A stretch of 55,824 nucleotides of DNA from Anaerolineae bacterium (lineage in GTDB: Bacteria > Chloroflexota > Anaerolineae > Aggregatilineales > Phototrophicaceae): the NCBI GenBank assembly GCA_013360465.1, contig JABWBO010000016.1:1-55824 (forward strand), given 5' to 3'. Position numbers and translations under genes: made by a program. The notes under the pieces are model-generated. The model was not told where the DNA came from. It saw only the letters and a program-made list of their open reading frames with translations, and searched no databases. Below are positions 48,810 to 55,824 of this stretch, piece after piece; position 1 is the first letter of the stretch, and every line of letters begins with the position of its first letter.

Positions 48810-48871
48810 ACCACGAAGCCATGAAGCGCGCGAAGAACAGTGGTTCTTCGCCCCTTTCGTGACTTCGTGGT
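48810..48871. repeat. Imperfect long hairpin with CACGAAG-type units
   Basis: ACCACGAAG (48810-48818) pairs with CTTCGTGGT (48863-48871), and inside it CGAAGAAC (48831-48838) pairs with GTTCTTCG (48843-48850). The left arm contains CCACGAAG, CCATGAAG and CGCGAAG at about 9-base steps. An A-run precedes it. It could act as a terminator between VKOR (+) and the S1 gene (-), or be a copy of a dispersed repeat. Confidence 0.6.
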
Positions 48872-48921
48872 TCGGTTGTACCATGCCGCCAAGCGACACG
48901 CAGCAAAGGCGCAGCGGCGAT

Positions 48922-49701
48922 CTAGCCCTTATGTCCCCGCAGCGTCCGCTCGAAGATATCCTCAAGGCGTTCGCGCTCGCGGTCACGGCGAGAACCCTCG
49001 CGGCGGCGGTCACTACGCTCGCCCATCGGACGGCGAATTGCTCCCGCCAGCTTGTCGGAACGCTCCGGCAGAGGCGCATCCTGGTTGGTCTGCATGGCAC
49101 GGCGCAGCGCCATTTCCATCGCGGTCATCACCGGTTCGTCGGCGGCGGCGACTTCGGCGACAGCGCGGGCGTTGTCCTTCTCTTCCAGCTTCTTGATGCT
49201 CAGGTCAATACGCTTCTTCTTGCGATTGACCTTGATCACCTGCGCCTGCACTTCCTGATTCAGCTTGACCACGTCTTCGGGCGAGTTCACGTAACCGGCT
49301 GCCAGTTCCGAGACATGGATCATGCCGGGGCGTTCTGCGCCGAATTCGATGAACACGCCGAAGGGTTCGACCCGCACGACTGTGCCGGTGACGATTTCGC
49401 CTTCGCGAATGTTGTCCCAGGACAGGAGCGCCGGTTTCTCCAGAGACAGCGCGATGCGCTTCGCCTCAGGATCGACCCGCAGGACGTAGACGGTCACGGT
49501 TTCGCCCGTCTTGACCACGTCCTCGACGTTGCGGACATTGGGCTTGCCTAGCTGCGAAATATGGAGCAAGCCGTCCACGCCGACGCCCACGTCGACGAAT
49601 GCGCCGAACAGCTCGATCCGCTTGACCTTGCCTTGCAGTTCCATCGCGACGGCCAAGTCGGCGATAGAAGTCGGTGCTGCCACCATCGTTTCCTCACTCA
49701 T
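48922..49701 (-). CDS. S1 RNA-binding domain protein
   Basis: 259 residues from ATG 49701, with GAGGATC upstream. Two S1 domains are visible: about 20-88 (LQGKVKRIELFGAFVDVGVG, DGLLHISQL) and about 96-170 (GEIVTGTVVRVEPFGVFIEF, GMIHVSEL). A basic, Arg-rich tail follows (about 215-259, GERSDRRREGSRRDRERER). It is too short for full ribosomal protein S1. It may be an S1-like ribosome or RNA-binding factor. Neighbouring minus-strand genes are surface proteins and do not suggest a shared pathway. Confidence 0.88.
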   Translation of the reverse strand: MSEETMVAAPTSIADLAVAMELQGKVKRIELFGAFVDVGVGVDGLLHISQLGKPNVRNVEDVVKTGETVTVYVLRVDPEAKRIALSLEKPALLSWDNIREGEIVTGTVVRVEPFGVFIEFGAERPGMIHVSELAAGYVNSPEDVVKLNQEVQAQVIKVNRKKKRIDLSIKKLEEKDNARAVAEVAAADEPVMTAMEMALRRAMQTNQDAPLPERSDKLAGAIRRPMGERSDRRREGSRRDRERERLEDIFERTLRGHKG

Positions 49702-49732
49702 CGGAGCTGATCCTCTTGAACTCTTAAAGGCG

Positions 49733-50431
49733 TTACGGACTTGCCACTGTCGCGGTCGGCGTCGGCTCAGGTGTTATCTCAAATTCACCTTCGTCGTAGT
49801 ACTTGTACGTATTGTAGCCTTCCCAAACATGGAGCGAACTGCCCGTCAGCAGATCGTCCATATCGTTTGGCGTGATATACAACGCGCCGATCACTTCGCT
49901 GTCTTCGTTAATTTCCCCTGCTGCAGCTCCGGCGACGAAGGCATAGATCACGGTGGATGACTCTGGGAAGACCAGATTCGCGAGCGCCTGAGGCGGATCG
50001 TCTGAATATGGGCTGACCGCCAGATATGCCGGAACTCCGAGGTTTCCGAGGACCTCCCCCACCGTCACACCGGGGGCGAGACGCAGGAAGACTGTGGTGA
50101 CCGTTTCGCCATCCAGCGAGATGAGTTGGCAGCATGCCGAGCCATCCGTCCGCTGGAACTCCGCGACGACGGCGTCGGGGTACAGTTCGTCGTCGGTTTC
50201 TCTCGTCGTAGGATCGTTCAGGTTTGGATCGTCTTCGATGAGGATCAGAGCGTCGCGCCAGCTCGTCTCGCCGGGAATGATGTTATTCCAGCAGGGAGCG
50301 GCGCAGGGTTCATTGCTGACGAGACTCTCATCGCGCAGCATTGCGTCGTCGCGCAGGGGCGGCGGTGGTGAACACGCCGCAACCAACACCAGCAGAACGG
50401 CGATGCCTGGCAGCAGTTTGCGTAGATTCAT
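49733..50431 (-). CDS. Lipoprotein of unknown function
   Basis: 232 residues from ATG 50431. The signal peptide AVLLVLVAAC places the lipidated Cys at residue 20, followed by SPPPPL. The mature part has a Cys pair (EPCAAPCWNNI) and CCQLISL, with a motif NNIIPGETSWRDALILIED. The body looks like alternating beta strands. The family is not recognised, though GxTxxDA motifs of this type occur in small lipoproteins that bind at the membrane surface. It follows the PPC gene on the same strand, with a hairpin in between. Confidence 0.75.
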   Translation of the reverse strand: MNLRKLLPGIAVLLVLVAACSPPPPLRDDAMLRDESLVSNEPCAAPCWNNIIPGETSWRDALILIEDDPNLNDPTTRETDDELYPDAVVAEFQRTDGSACCQLISLDGETVTTVFLRLAPGVTVGEVLGNLGVPAYLAVSPYSDDPPQALANLVFPESSTVIYAFVAGAAAGEINEDSEVIGALYITPNDMDDLLTGSSLHVWEGYNTYKYYDEGEFEITPEPTPTATVASP

Positions 50432-50479
50432 AGACTTGTTTCTCTCATTGTGCTGGCAAACGCTGCGGATGTGAGGATC

Positions 50480-50528
50480 GAGGCGGTCCCGCCCATCGCT
50501 TGGACCTTTCGGACAAGGGGACCGCCTC
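50480..50528. terminator. Stem-loop between the PPC gene and the lipoprotein gene
   Basis: GAGGCGGTCCC (50480-50490) pairs with GGGACCGCCTC (50518-50528) over a loop of about 27 bases. No clear T-run follows on the minus strand, so it may attenuate or process the transcript rather than end it. Confidence 0.5.
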
Positions 50529-50552
50529 AATTGAGCACTCTCTGTCAGCGCG

Positions 50553-52643
50553 CTAGTTCAGTCGCGTGAGGGTCAGCGTATACGTTCCGGTTGTGCCGCC
50601 GTAGCGCCCCCCAAAGTGAGTGGCAATGATAATGTATTGCCCGTCGGCTGGCAAGGCGAGATTGGCGACCAGCGCATTGGTATTTTCGCCAGCCACCGCA
50701 TCATCGTTCGAAGCCACCTGGCTGCCGGTCGCATTTAGCACGTAAAGCAGCGGGTCCAGGGTGCCCGAAGTCGTGTTCATGGCGACATTGAACACATCGC
50801 CCGCCGATGCCGTGAACAGATAGACATCGAACTTGTTGTCCTGCGTGATGATTCCGCTGCGCGCTTCGCCGGGCAGGAGCGTGATCGCCGACGCCAGTTC
50901 AGAAACATAGTCCAGGTCGCTGACGCCCCGGATGATGCCGCCGTCGCTGGGGGTCGCCGTGTTGTTGGCGGTGATCGTGAAGCTGGTCAGGTAGCGTTCC
51001 CCGACAATCGGGCGGATCGTATCGTTGAAAATCTGTTGCCCGTTATAGTTGATGAACAGCGAACCAGAGACGGGTGTGGTATCGGCGCAGTCGTTCTGAT
51101 ACCAGACCTCGACTTCGTAAACGCCGGGGCGCGGCGGCAGTTCGGTGGGCCAGTAGATATACGAGAACGGCGTTCCGGTGCTGGCGCGGCAGTTCACATT
51201 GCCCTGGGCGGCGAGTCGCCCACCGCTGCGCGCTTCGATCACGTCATCGAAGATGGCATCGCCGGCAGCGTCGCGGACCAGCAGCTGCAGGTCAGCGGCA
51301 GAGTTCCACAGCAGCCGAACCTCCAGCGAACCGCGCGGCAGCGCCAGGAATTCAGCAGGCAGATTGAGCGCCTGGCTGGCAGCATTGAGCGTAAAAGGTC
51401 CCTCTGTGCCGCCGATGCGCTTGCCGTAGCGCGTCGCCACGATGGTATAGGTTCCATCCACCGGCAGAAGCGCACTGCTGATCAGAGAATTGGTGAAACC
51501 CACATCGAGATCGTCGTTAGTCTGAACGATGTTACCCGCAGCGTCCAGCAGGAACAGGAAGGTGTCCAGGCTGCCGCCGGCGGCGTCCATGCTCACCGTC
51601 ACCGAATCGTTGGTGCGCCCTTCGAAGGAGAAGGCGACATAGGGCTGATCGTTCAGGATCACCCCGCCGACAGGAATACCGAGCTGCAGCGGAGTCGCCG
51701 AAGCCAGGATGTTCTCGGCGGTGTCCGGCAGCAGATCAGTCACGATCCCGCTCAAGCCGGTCAATGCAGAGGAGCCGTCAGCATTGATTTCGAAGCTGGC
51801 GACGAAGACATCGCCGACATTGATGGTCGATTCGATAGGCGTGAGCTGCGTCCCGTTCACCGTCGCGGTGATCGTGAAGCTCGCCGGGCTGTTGTTGGTG
51901 CATGACTGCTGGTAGTAGACCAGGACCTCATAGCTGCCGGTGGCGATTCCGCCCGGTGACCAGGACGCCGTCTCGGTCGGCGATTCCGAGGTGGTGATGG
52001 CGCACTGCTGATTGACGTTCGGGCTGAGCGTTCCGCCGCTGGCGACTGTTGGCGTCTCCCAGTACAGCGATCCGCCGATGGGATCGCGCACTTCGAGATC
52101 GAGATCGTCGGTCGAATTCCAGGTCAGCGCGACGCCTAGTCCGCTCTGCGACAGGAACTGCCCGGTCTGGAACGTCACGCCTGTCGTCGTCGAAACGACG
52201 ACCGTTGGTTCGACGGTCGGCGTCACTTCGGAGCCAGTGCCGCCAATCGTGGCGGTCACGGTGAACTCCACCGCGCTGATCGCGCCAACCCCACCCGCCT
52301 TGAACACCGTCACATAGTAAACGCCATCGGCGAGGACGGAGACGCCCAAAGTCCCCTGCCCGTCGGTATCGGCGTCGACGCTCTGTGCGACCAGATTGCC
52401 GGCGGAATCGGTCAGGGTGATCGCCAGCGGCACGCCCAGGGCATTGCTCACCGCGATTTCGACATCCTGCTGTGCGACTGCCGAAAGGGTGTAAACCTGA
52501 ACGACGGCGCTGTCATCCAGACTTCCGGTCACCGGCACACCAGAACGCAGCGCGCGACCGCCCTCTTGCGCCAATGCGGCGCTCATCGTCAGCACGACGA
52601 GTGACATGCACAGCAGCAAGCGCTGCAAGAATTTACGATGCAT
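50553..52643 (-). CDS. Secreted protein with alternating PPC and DUF2135-like domains
   Basis: 696 residues from ATG 52643, with GAGGAGG upstream and a signal peptide ending SAALAQ. Three PPC-like beta domains occur (about 30-125, 310-425 and 590-696; for example SLDTFLFLLDAAGNIVQTND and TLDPLLYVLNATGSQVASND). Two related modules lie between them (about 155-300 and 430-575), each starting with a LTWNSTDDLDLEVRDP/LLWNSAADLQLLVRDA strand and holding two Cys and YEVLVYYQQSC/YEVEVWYQNDC; these resemble DUF2135. No protease domain is attached. It is probably a surface adhesin or carbohydrate-binding protein. Confidence 0.82.
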   Translation of the reverse strand: MHRKFLQRLLLCMSLVVLTMSAALAQEGGRALRSGVPVTGSLDDSAVVQVYTLSAVAQQDVEIAVSNALGVPLAITLTDSAGNLVAQSVDADTDGQGTLGVSVLADGVYYVTVFKAGGVGAISAVEFTVTATIGGTGSEVTPTVEPTVVVSTTTGVTFQTGQFLSQSGLGVALTWNSTDDLDLEVRDPIGGSLYWETPTVASGGTLSPNVNQQCAITTSESPTETASWSPGGIATGSYEVLVYYQQSCTNNSPASFTITATVNGTQLTPIESTINVGDVFVASFEINADGSSALTGLSGIVTDLLPDTAENILASATPLQLGIPVGGVILNDQPYVAFSFEGRTNDSVTVSMDAAGGSLDTFLFLLDAAGNIVQTNDDLDVGFTNSLISSALLPVDGTYTIVATRYGKRIGGTEGPFTLNAASQALNLPAEFLALPRGSLEVRLLWNSAADLQLLVRDAAGDAIFDDVIEARSGGRLAAQGNVNCRASTGTPFSYIYWPTELPPRPGVYEVEVWYQNDCADTTPVSGSLFINYNGQQIFNDTIRPIVGERYLTSFTITANNTATPSDGGIIRGVSDLDYVSELASAITLLPGEARSGIITQDNKFDVYLFTASAGDVFNVAMNTTSGTLDPLLYVLNATGSQVASNDDAVAGENTNALVANLALPADGQYIIIATHFGGRYGGTTGTYTLTLTRLN

Positions 52644-52762
52644 GAACGCATCCTCCTCAAATGGCACTTTCGCGTCCGCGCATTCGCGGATGTCGCTAGT
52701 TTAGCGGAAACGCTGGCGAGGCGCTATCGGCGCTTTCCCGACGATCTGCGGCACAGCAGGGG

Positions 52763-54010
52763 TTAGCGGGTCGGGGTGGGAGCCGTCGGCGAAAGCTCAA
52801 CGAAGGTCGTCGTCCCTTCGATGACGTTGACGATCCGTGAAATTCGTGCCCCGTCGATATTCGCGATGACCTCGTACCGCCCCACCGGCAGATCGCCAAC
52901 CACGAAGTTCTCTCCCCAGACCGGGTCGCGGTTCATATCGACGGTCGTGCCAGGCAGGATATAGGTGGTCGTTGTGTCGGCGGTCAGCCCCGTCGCCCAG
53001 TTACGGATGGTGATGTCGGCATCCTGAAGCAGGCGTCCGCGCGCGTCGGTCAGCCTGCCGGCGATCACGCCGGAGCCGACATAAGGAGCCATCCACAGCA
53101 CTGGGTTGTAGGTATCGCCGTAACCAGGAATCTCCGCCGAACCCGGCTGAGGCATGCGCACCTCGAAATGTACATGCGGACCGGTCACCCGTCCGGTGTT
53201 GCCCACCAATCCGATTGGATCACGCGCTGCGACCGTCTGACCGACGCCGACCAGGACCGCCGAAAGGTGGGCGTACAGGGTGTACAGGCGGCGTCCATCG
53301 TAGCCGAAGTCGTGTTCGATGACGACGATATTGCCATAGCTCGCCGTCTCTTGAAAACCCTGCCCCGACCAGATGATCACACCGGCGCCGGCAGCGCGCA
53401 CCGTCTGTCCGATGTCGTTGGGCATATCGACGCCGGAATGAATGCGGTAGTTGTTGTCCGGTCCATCCGAACCATACGGGTAATAGAACAGCCCGCGATT
53501 GGTGGCATTCGAATCGACCGGGCGATGGAAGAAATAGTGATCCCGCCCCAGAGCATCGCGCGAGAGCGGCGGCAGGAGCGGCGGAGGCTGCCAGTCCTGC
53601 GGCGGGCGGGTCACCGCGACCGCTGTGAGCGGCACGGGCGTCGCCAGGAGCGCCCCGGTCGGCGGAGGCAGGGTCGGCGTTGCCGCCAGGAGCGCCGTAT
53701 CGCCCGCCCCAGCCGCCCCCCCGTTCAGTTCGTCCGGCGAGCGCACGTCGGACTGTTCGGCGAGGGAAAGCGTCGGCGCGATGAACGGTGCCGTTGGAAT
53801 AGCAATCGTCGGCAGAGGTGTGCTGCCGCTGCCGAATCCCGCTTCCAGGACGCGCTCCCAACCGTTCTCGACCTCGGTCGGGTTTGCCTCGGTCGGCACG
53901 ATCACCCGCAGCTCAGGAGTCGGGCGCGCATTCATCAGCAGCAGTGCGCCGAAGGCGATCAGCGCCACCAGGATCAGCAGAACGCCGGATATTCCGCCGC
54001 TGCGCTGCAC
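52763..54010 (-). CDS. Membrane-anchored M23 family peptidase
   Basis: 415 residues. One N-terminal membrane helix (about 8-27, GVLLILVALIAFGALLLM), a long Pro/Thr/Ala linker, then an M23/LytM domain with the zinc ligands in HSGVDMPND and GPHVHFEVRM and the core VVIEHDFGYDGRRLYTLYAHL. A C-terminal carboxypeptidase-regulatory-like beta domain follows (GRLTDARGRLLQDADITIRN). It should cut peptidoglycan cross-links outside the membrane. It starts 6 bases after the stop of the PD40 gene, so the two form one unit. Confidence 0.9.
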   Translation of the reverse strand: MQRSGGISGVLLILVALIAFGALLLMNARPTPELRVIVPTEANPTEVENGWERVLEAGFGSGSTPLPTIAIPTAPFIAPTLSLAEQSDVRSPDELNGGAAGAGDTALLAATPTLPPPTGALLATPVPLTAVAVTRPPQDWQPPPLLPPLSRDALGRDHYFFHRPVDSNATNRGLFYYPYGSDGPDNNYRIHSGVDMPNDIGQTVRAAGAGVIIWSGQGFQETASYGNIVVIEHDFGYDGRRLYTLYAHLSAVLVGVGQTVAARDPIGLVGNTGRVTGPHVHFEVRMPQPGSAEIPGYGDTYNPVLWMAPYVGSGVIAGRLTDARGRLLQDADITIRNWATGLTADTTTTYILPGTTVDMNRDPVWGENFVVGDLPVGRYEVIANIDGARISRIVNVIEGTTTFVELSPTAPTPTR

Positions 54011-54016
54011 AGCGCC

Positions 54017-55824
54017 CTACCCTTCCGTCTCGGACTCTGGCGTCGGCGGGTTTTCCGGCAGCGAACCGGCAGGGGTGCGCGTCGCCGGCACGGCAGAAGG
54101 CTGAATTTCCAGCGTCGGCGCAGGCACGGTCGGGGCGGTAGCGCCGCCTGGCGTCGGGGTAGGCACGAGACCGCCGAGCTGCGCTTCGGTGTACAGCTCG
54201 CGCATCGCCTCCAGCCAGGTCAGCCCATCGCGTTTCTCGAACAACCAGAAATTGATCGTGGCGGCGTTGGCGCGCCAATCGCGCCCGGCTGCCGCGCGCG
54301 TCCATCCATAGTCCAGGGCGAGTTCCGTGAGATCGACGTAATATCCGGTCGCAGTCTCGGCTTTGAGCTTGCCACCCTGGTCGTAGGCTTCGACATCGCC
54401 CGAAGTGCGCGCCGCGAAATCCCACGACAGACGGCGCAGCGGCTCGCCCAACTGGCCGGACTGGGCATCTTCGCTCACACGGACGTAGACGCGCCAGTAG
54501 GTCTCCACCCCCAGGTCTTCACGCACGATCTCCAGCGGGGGCGGGAAGCCGTTGATGCCGCTGCGCGCGATGGCGAAGGCGCGTCCGCTCAACAGCCAGT
54601 TGCCGCTGCGCGGTACGCCCGGCTCCGGCGGTCGGTCGATCTGCCAGAAGGCGTCATCCAGCCGACCCAGCAGATCGATGCCGGTCTGCTCGTTGACCGC
54701 CAGACGCAGCGCGCTGAACGACTCGTTCACACGGTCGCTCAAGACTGCCTGTTCCACCTGGACGCCGGGAATGGTATTGAGGCGGTAGGGCGGGTCGCCG
54801 GGGCGCAGTTCGCTGTCTTCTATATACAGCGCTTCGACCGCCGGCGGCGGCAGTCCGCCGCCATTGATCAGCGCTGGAGGAAGCGGCTGACCGGTCCAGG
54901 CGACCGCGCTGGTGCGCGAAGGAGCCGACAGGATAGCGGCGGAACCGGACGCCGTGAAGGGATTCACAACGATCTGCGCGCCATCCACCGTCTCGACCGC
55001 CGCCGCCAGGCTTGCGCCATCGGGTGACCAGGCAGGAGCGCCCCCGAAGTTGATGACCTGCGACGCGCCATCTTCAGTAGAGATGACGAAGACCTTTTCC
55101 TGACCGGCGTCGAGCGCGCTGTAGGCGATCCAGCGCCCATCGGGACTCCACGCGGGGTGGTCTTCGCCGCGCTCCGGCGACTGCGTCAGGTTGACGACCG
55201 ATTGATCGTCCAGCGAGTAGAGGTAGATATCCGGGTTGCCGTCGCGCAGCGATACGAAGGCGATTCGCCGTCCATCCGGCGACCATGCCGGCGCGTATTC
55301 TGGCAGCACCGAGTTGGCAGCGCCGGGCACTGCTATCGGCGTTGGATCGCCCTCGGTGCGCAGGACGTACAGCCCCAGATCGTCGCCGATATAGCCTTCA
55401 AATACGAGGTACTGCCCATCGTTGCTCCAGGACGGCGCGCCCTGGAACGCCAGATCGGTGGTGAGGCGTCGGGTGTCCCCGGTCGCCGTGTTGTACAGAT
55501 AGAGTTCCCAGTTGCCATCGCGGCGCGAGGCGAACGCCAAACGCTGCCCATCGGGCGACCATGCCGGATCGCGGTCGTCGGCGGGGTCATTGGTCAGGCG
55601 GATCGGGGTGCGCCCCCCGATGGGCGCGGCATAAATGTCAGACTGTCCATTTTCGCGCACCACGTAGGCGATAGCGCCGCGAGCGCTCAACGCCGGCGGC
55701 AGCGCTGTCGGGGTCGGCAACGCCGTCGGGACGGCGGCAAGCGCCGTCGGAGTGCCGACCAGCACGCCGGCCCCATCCTCGATTCCGGCGGGAAGCGGCG
55801 CGCCGCTCTGCATCGTGCCCTGCC
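54017..55824 (-). CDS. PD40/TolB-like beta-propeller protein, probably 5'-truncated
   Basis: At least 598 residues from an ATG at 55813. The frame stays open to the window edge, and no signal peptide is visible after that ATG, so the true start probably lies outside. Five or so PD40 blades are visible (RDPAWSPDGQRLAFAS, GAPSWSNDGQYLVFEG, YAPAWSPDGRRIAFVS, DHPAWSPDGRWIAYSA and GAPAWSPDGASLAAAV). A distinct C-terminal domain (about 330-540) contains SFSALRLAVNEQTGIDLL, TYWRVYVRV and LDYGWTRAAAGRDWRANAAT. The extreme C-terminus is Pro/Thr-rich. It pairs with the M23 peptidase gene; a cell-surface role is inferred. Confidence 0.85.
   Translation of the reverse strand, partial: QGTMQSGAPLPAGIEDGAGVLVGTPTALAAVPTALPTPTALPPALSARGAIAYVVRENGQSDIYAAPIGGRTPIRLTNDPADDRDPAWSPDGQRLAFASRRDGNWELYLYNTATGDTRRLTTDLAFQGAPSWSNDGQYLVFEGYIGDDLGLYVLRTEGDPTPIAVPGAANSVLPEYAPAWSPDGRRIAFVSLRDGNPDIYLYSLDDQSVVNLTQSPERGEDHPAWSPDGRWIAYSALDAGQEKVFVISTEDGASQVINFGGAPAWSPDGASLAAAVETVDGAQIVVNPFTASGSAAILSAPSRTSAVAWTGQPLPPALINGGGLPPPAVEALYIEDSELRPGDPPYRLNTIPGVQVEQAVLSDRVNESFSALRLAVNEQTGIDLLGRLDDAFWQIDRPPEPGVPRSGNWLLSGRAFAIARSGINGFPPPLEIVREDLGVETYWRVYVRVSEDAQSGQLGEPLRRLSWDFAARTSGDVEAYDQGGKLKAETATGYYVDLTELALDYGWTRAAAGRDWRANAATINFWLFEKRDGLTWLEAMRELYTEAQLGGLVPTPTPGGATAPTVPAPTLEIQPSAVPATRTPAGSLPENPPTPESETEG

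Overview
The window is about 56 kb of GC-rich bacterial chromosome, densely packed with genes on both strands. The gene content suggests a member of the Chloroflexota, probably an Anaerolineae-like lineage. The reasons are an archaeal-type mevalonate-entry operon, two membrane pyrophosphatases, surface proteins built from PPC, CARDB and PD40 modules, an RND exporter with no outer-membrane partners, a SARP/BTAD regulator and a lone rpoC. This assignment is inferred from content only; there is no rRNA gene to confirm it. I saw no tRNA, rRNA or CRISPR array.

Layout. 1-585 (-): the 5' part of a DDE transposase running off the left edge. 854-5734 (+): a giant RND permease, with a shared bidirectional terminator and a convergent serine-palmitoyltransferase-like gene (5825-7036, -). 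7223-8107 (+): two small membrane proteins. 8174-12499 (+): HMG-CoA reductase, HMG-CoA synthase, a thiolase homologue and a split DUF35 protein, ending at a strong terminator. 12637-14772 (-): a K+-dependent-type membrane pyrophosphatase. 14886-16905 (+): YraN, MiaA and an unknown anchored protein. 16998-19150 (+): an FHA/winged-helix regulator followed 2 bases later by an AAA/DUF4143 ATPase. 19189-21918 (-): CutC and an amidohydrolase-CYTH fusion. 22000-24072 (+): a polytopic protein with an exo/endonuclease/phosphatase-like tail. 24095-27606 (-): ftsY, prfB and a TIR-TM-CARDB protein. 27768-29006 (+): moaC and a moaD-moaE fusion. 29065-31069 (+): fabF and rnc, overlapping. 31286-35911 (+): rpoC behind a near-consensus promoter. 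36227-38872 (+): a second, K+-independent-type pyrophosphatase. 38949-40487 (-): a lipoprotein glycosidase. 40753-43227 (+): gyrA. 43236-44429 (-): SARP-like regulator. 44626-46827 (-): RelA/SpoT. 46963-48800 (+): moeA and VKOR. 48922-55824 (-): an S1-domain protein, a lipoprotein, a PPC/DUF2135-like surface protein, an M23 peptidase and a PD40 propeller protein that probably runs off the right edge.

How the genes work together. The 8-12 kb block should make mevalonate for isoprenoids. Its HMG-CoA synthase and reductase keep their catalytic residues. The thiolase has lost its nucleophilic Cys and active-site His, and the DUF35 partner is split in two and has lost its zinc-ligand cysteines. 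This looks like an archaeal-type HMGCS/thiolase/DUF35 complex in which only the synthase is still catalytic. The molybdenum cofactor genes (moaC, moaDE, moeA) are scattered. Housekeeping genes (ftsY, prfB, fabF, rnc, rpoC, gyrA, relA, miaA) alternate with lineage-specific membrane and surface proteins.

The main candidates for undescribed biology are the degenerate thiolase with its broken DUF35, the amidohydrolase-CYTH fusion next to CutC, the membrane-anchored TIR protein with an external CARDB domain, the RND permease with about 700 extra residues, and the long coiled-coil insertion in RNA polymerase beta'.
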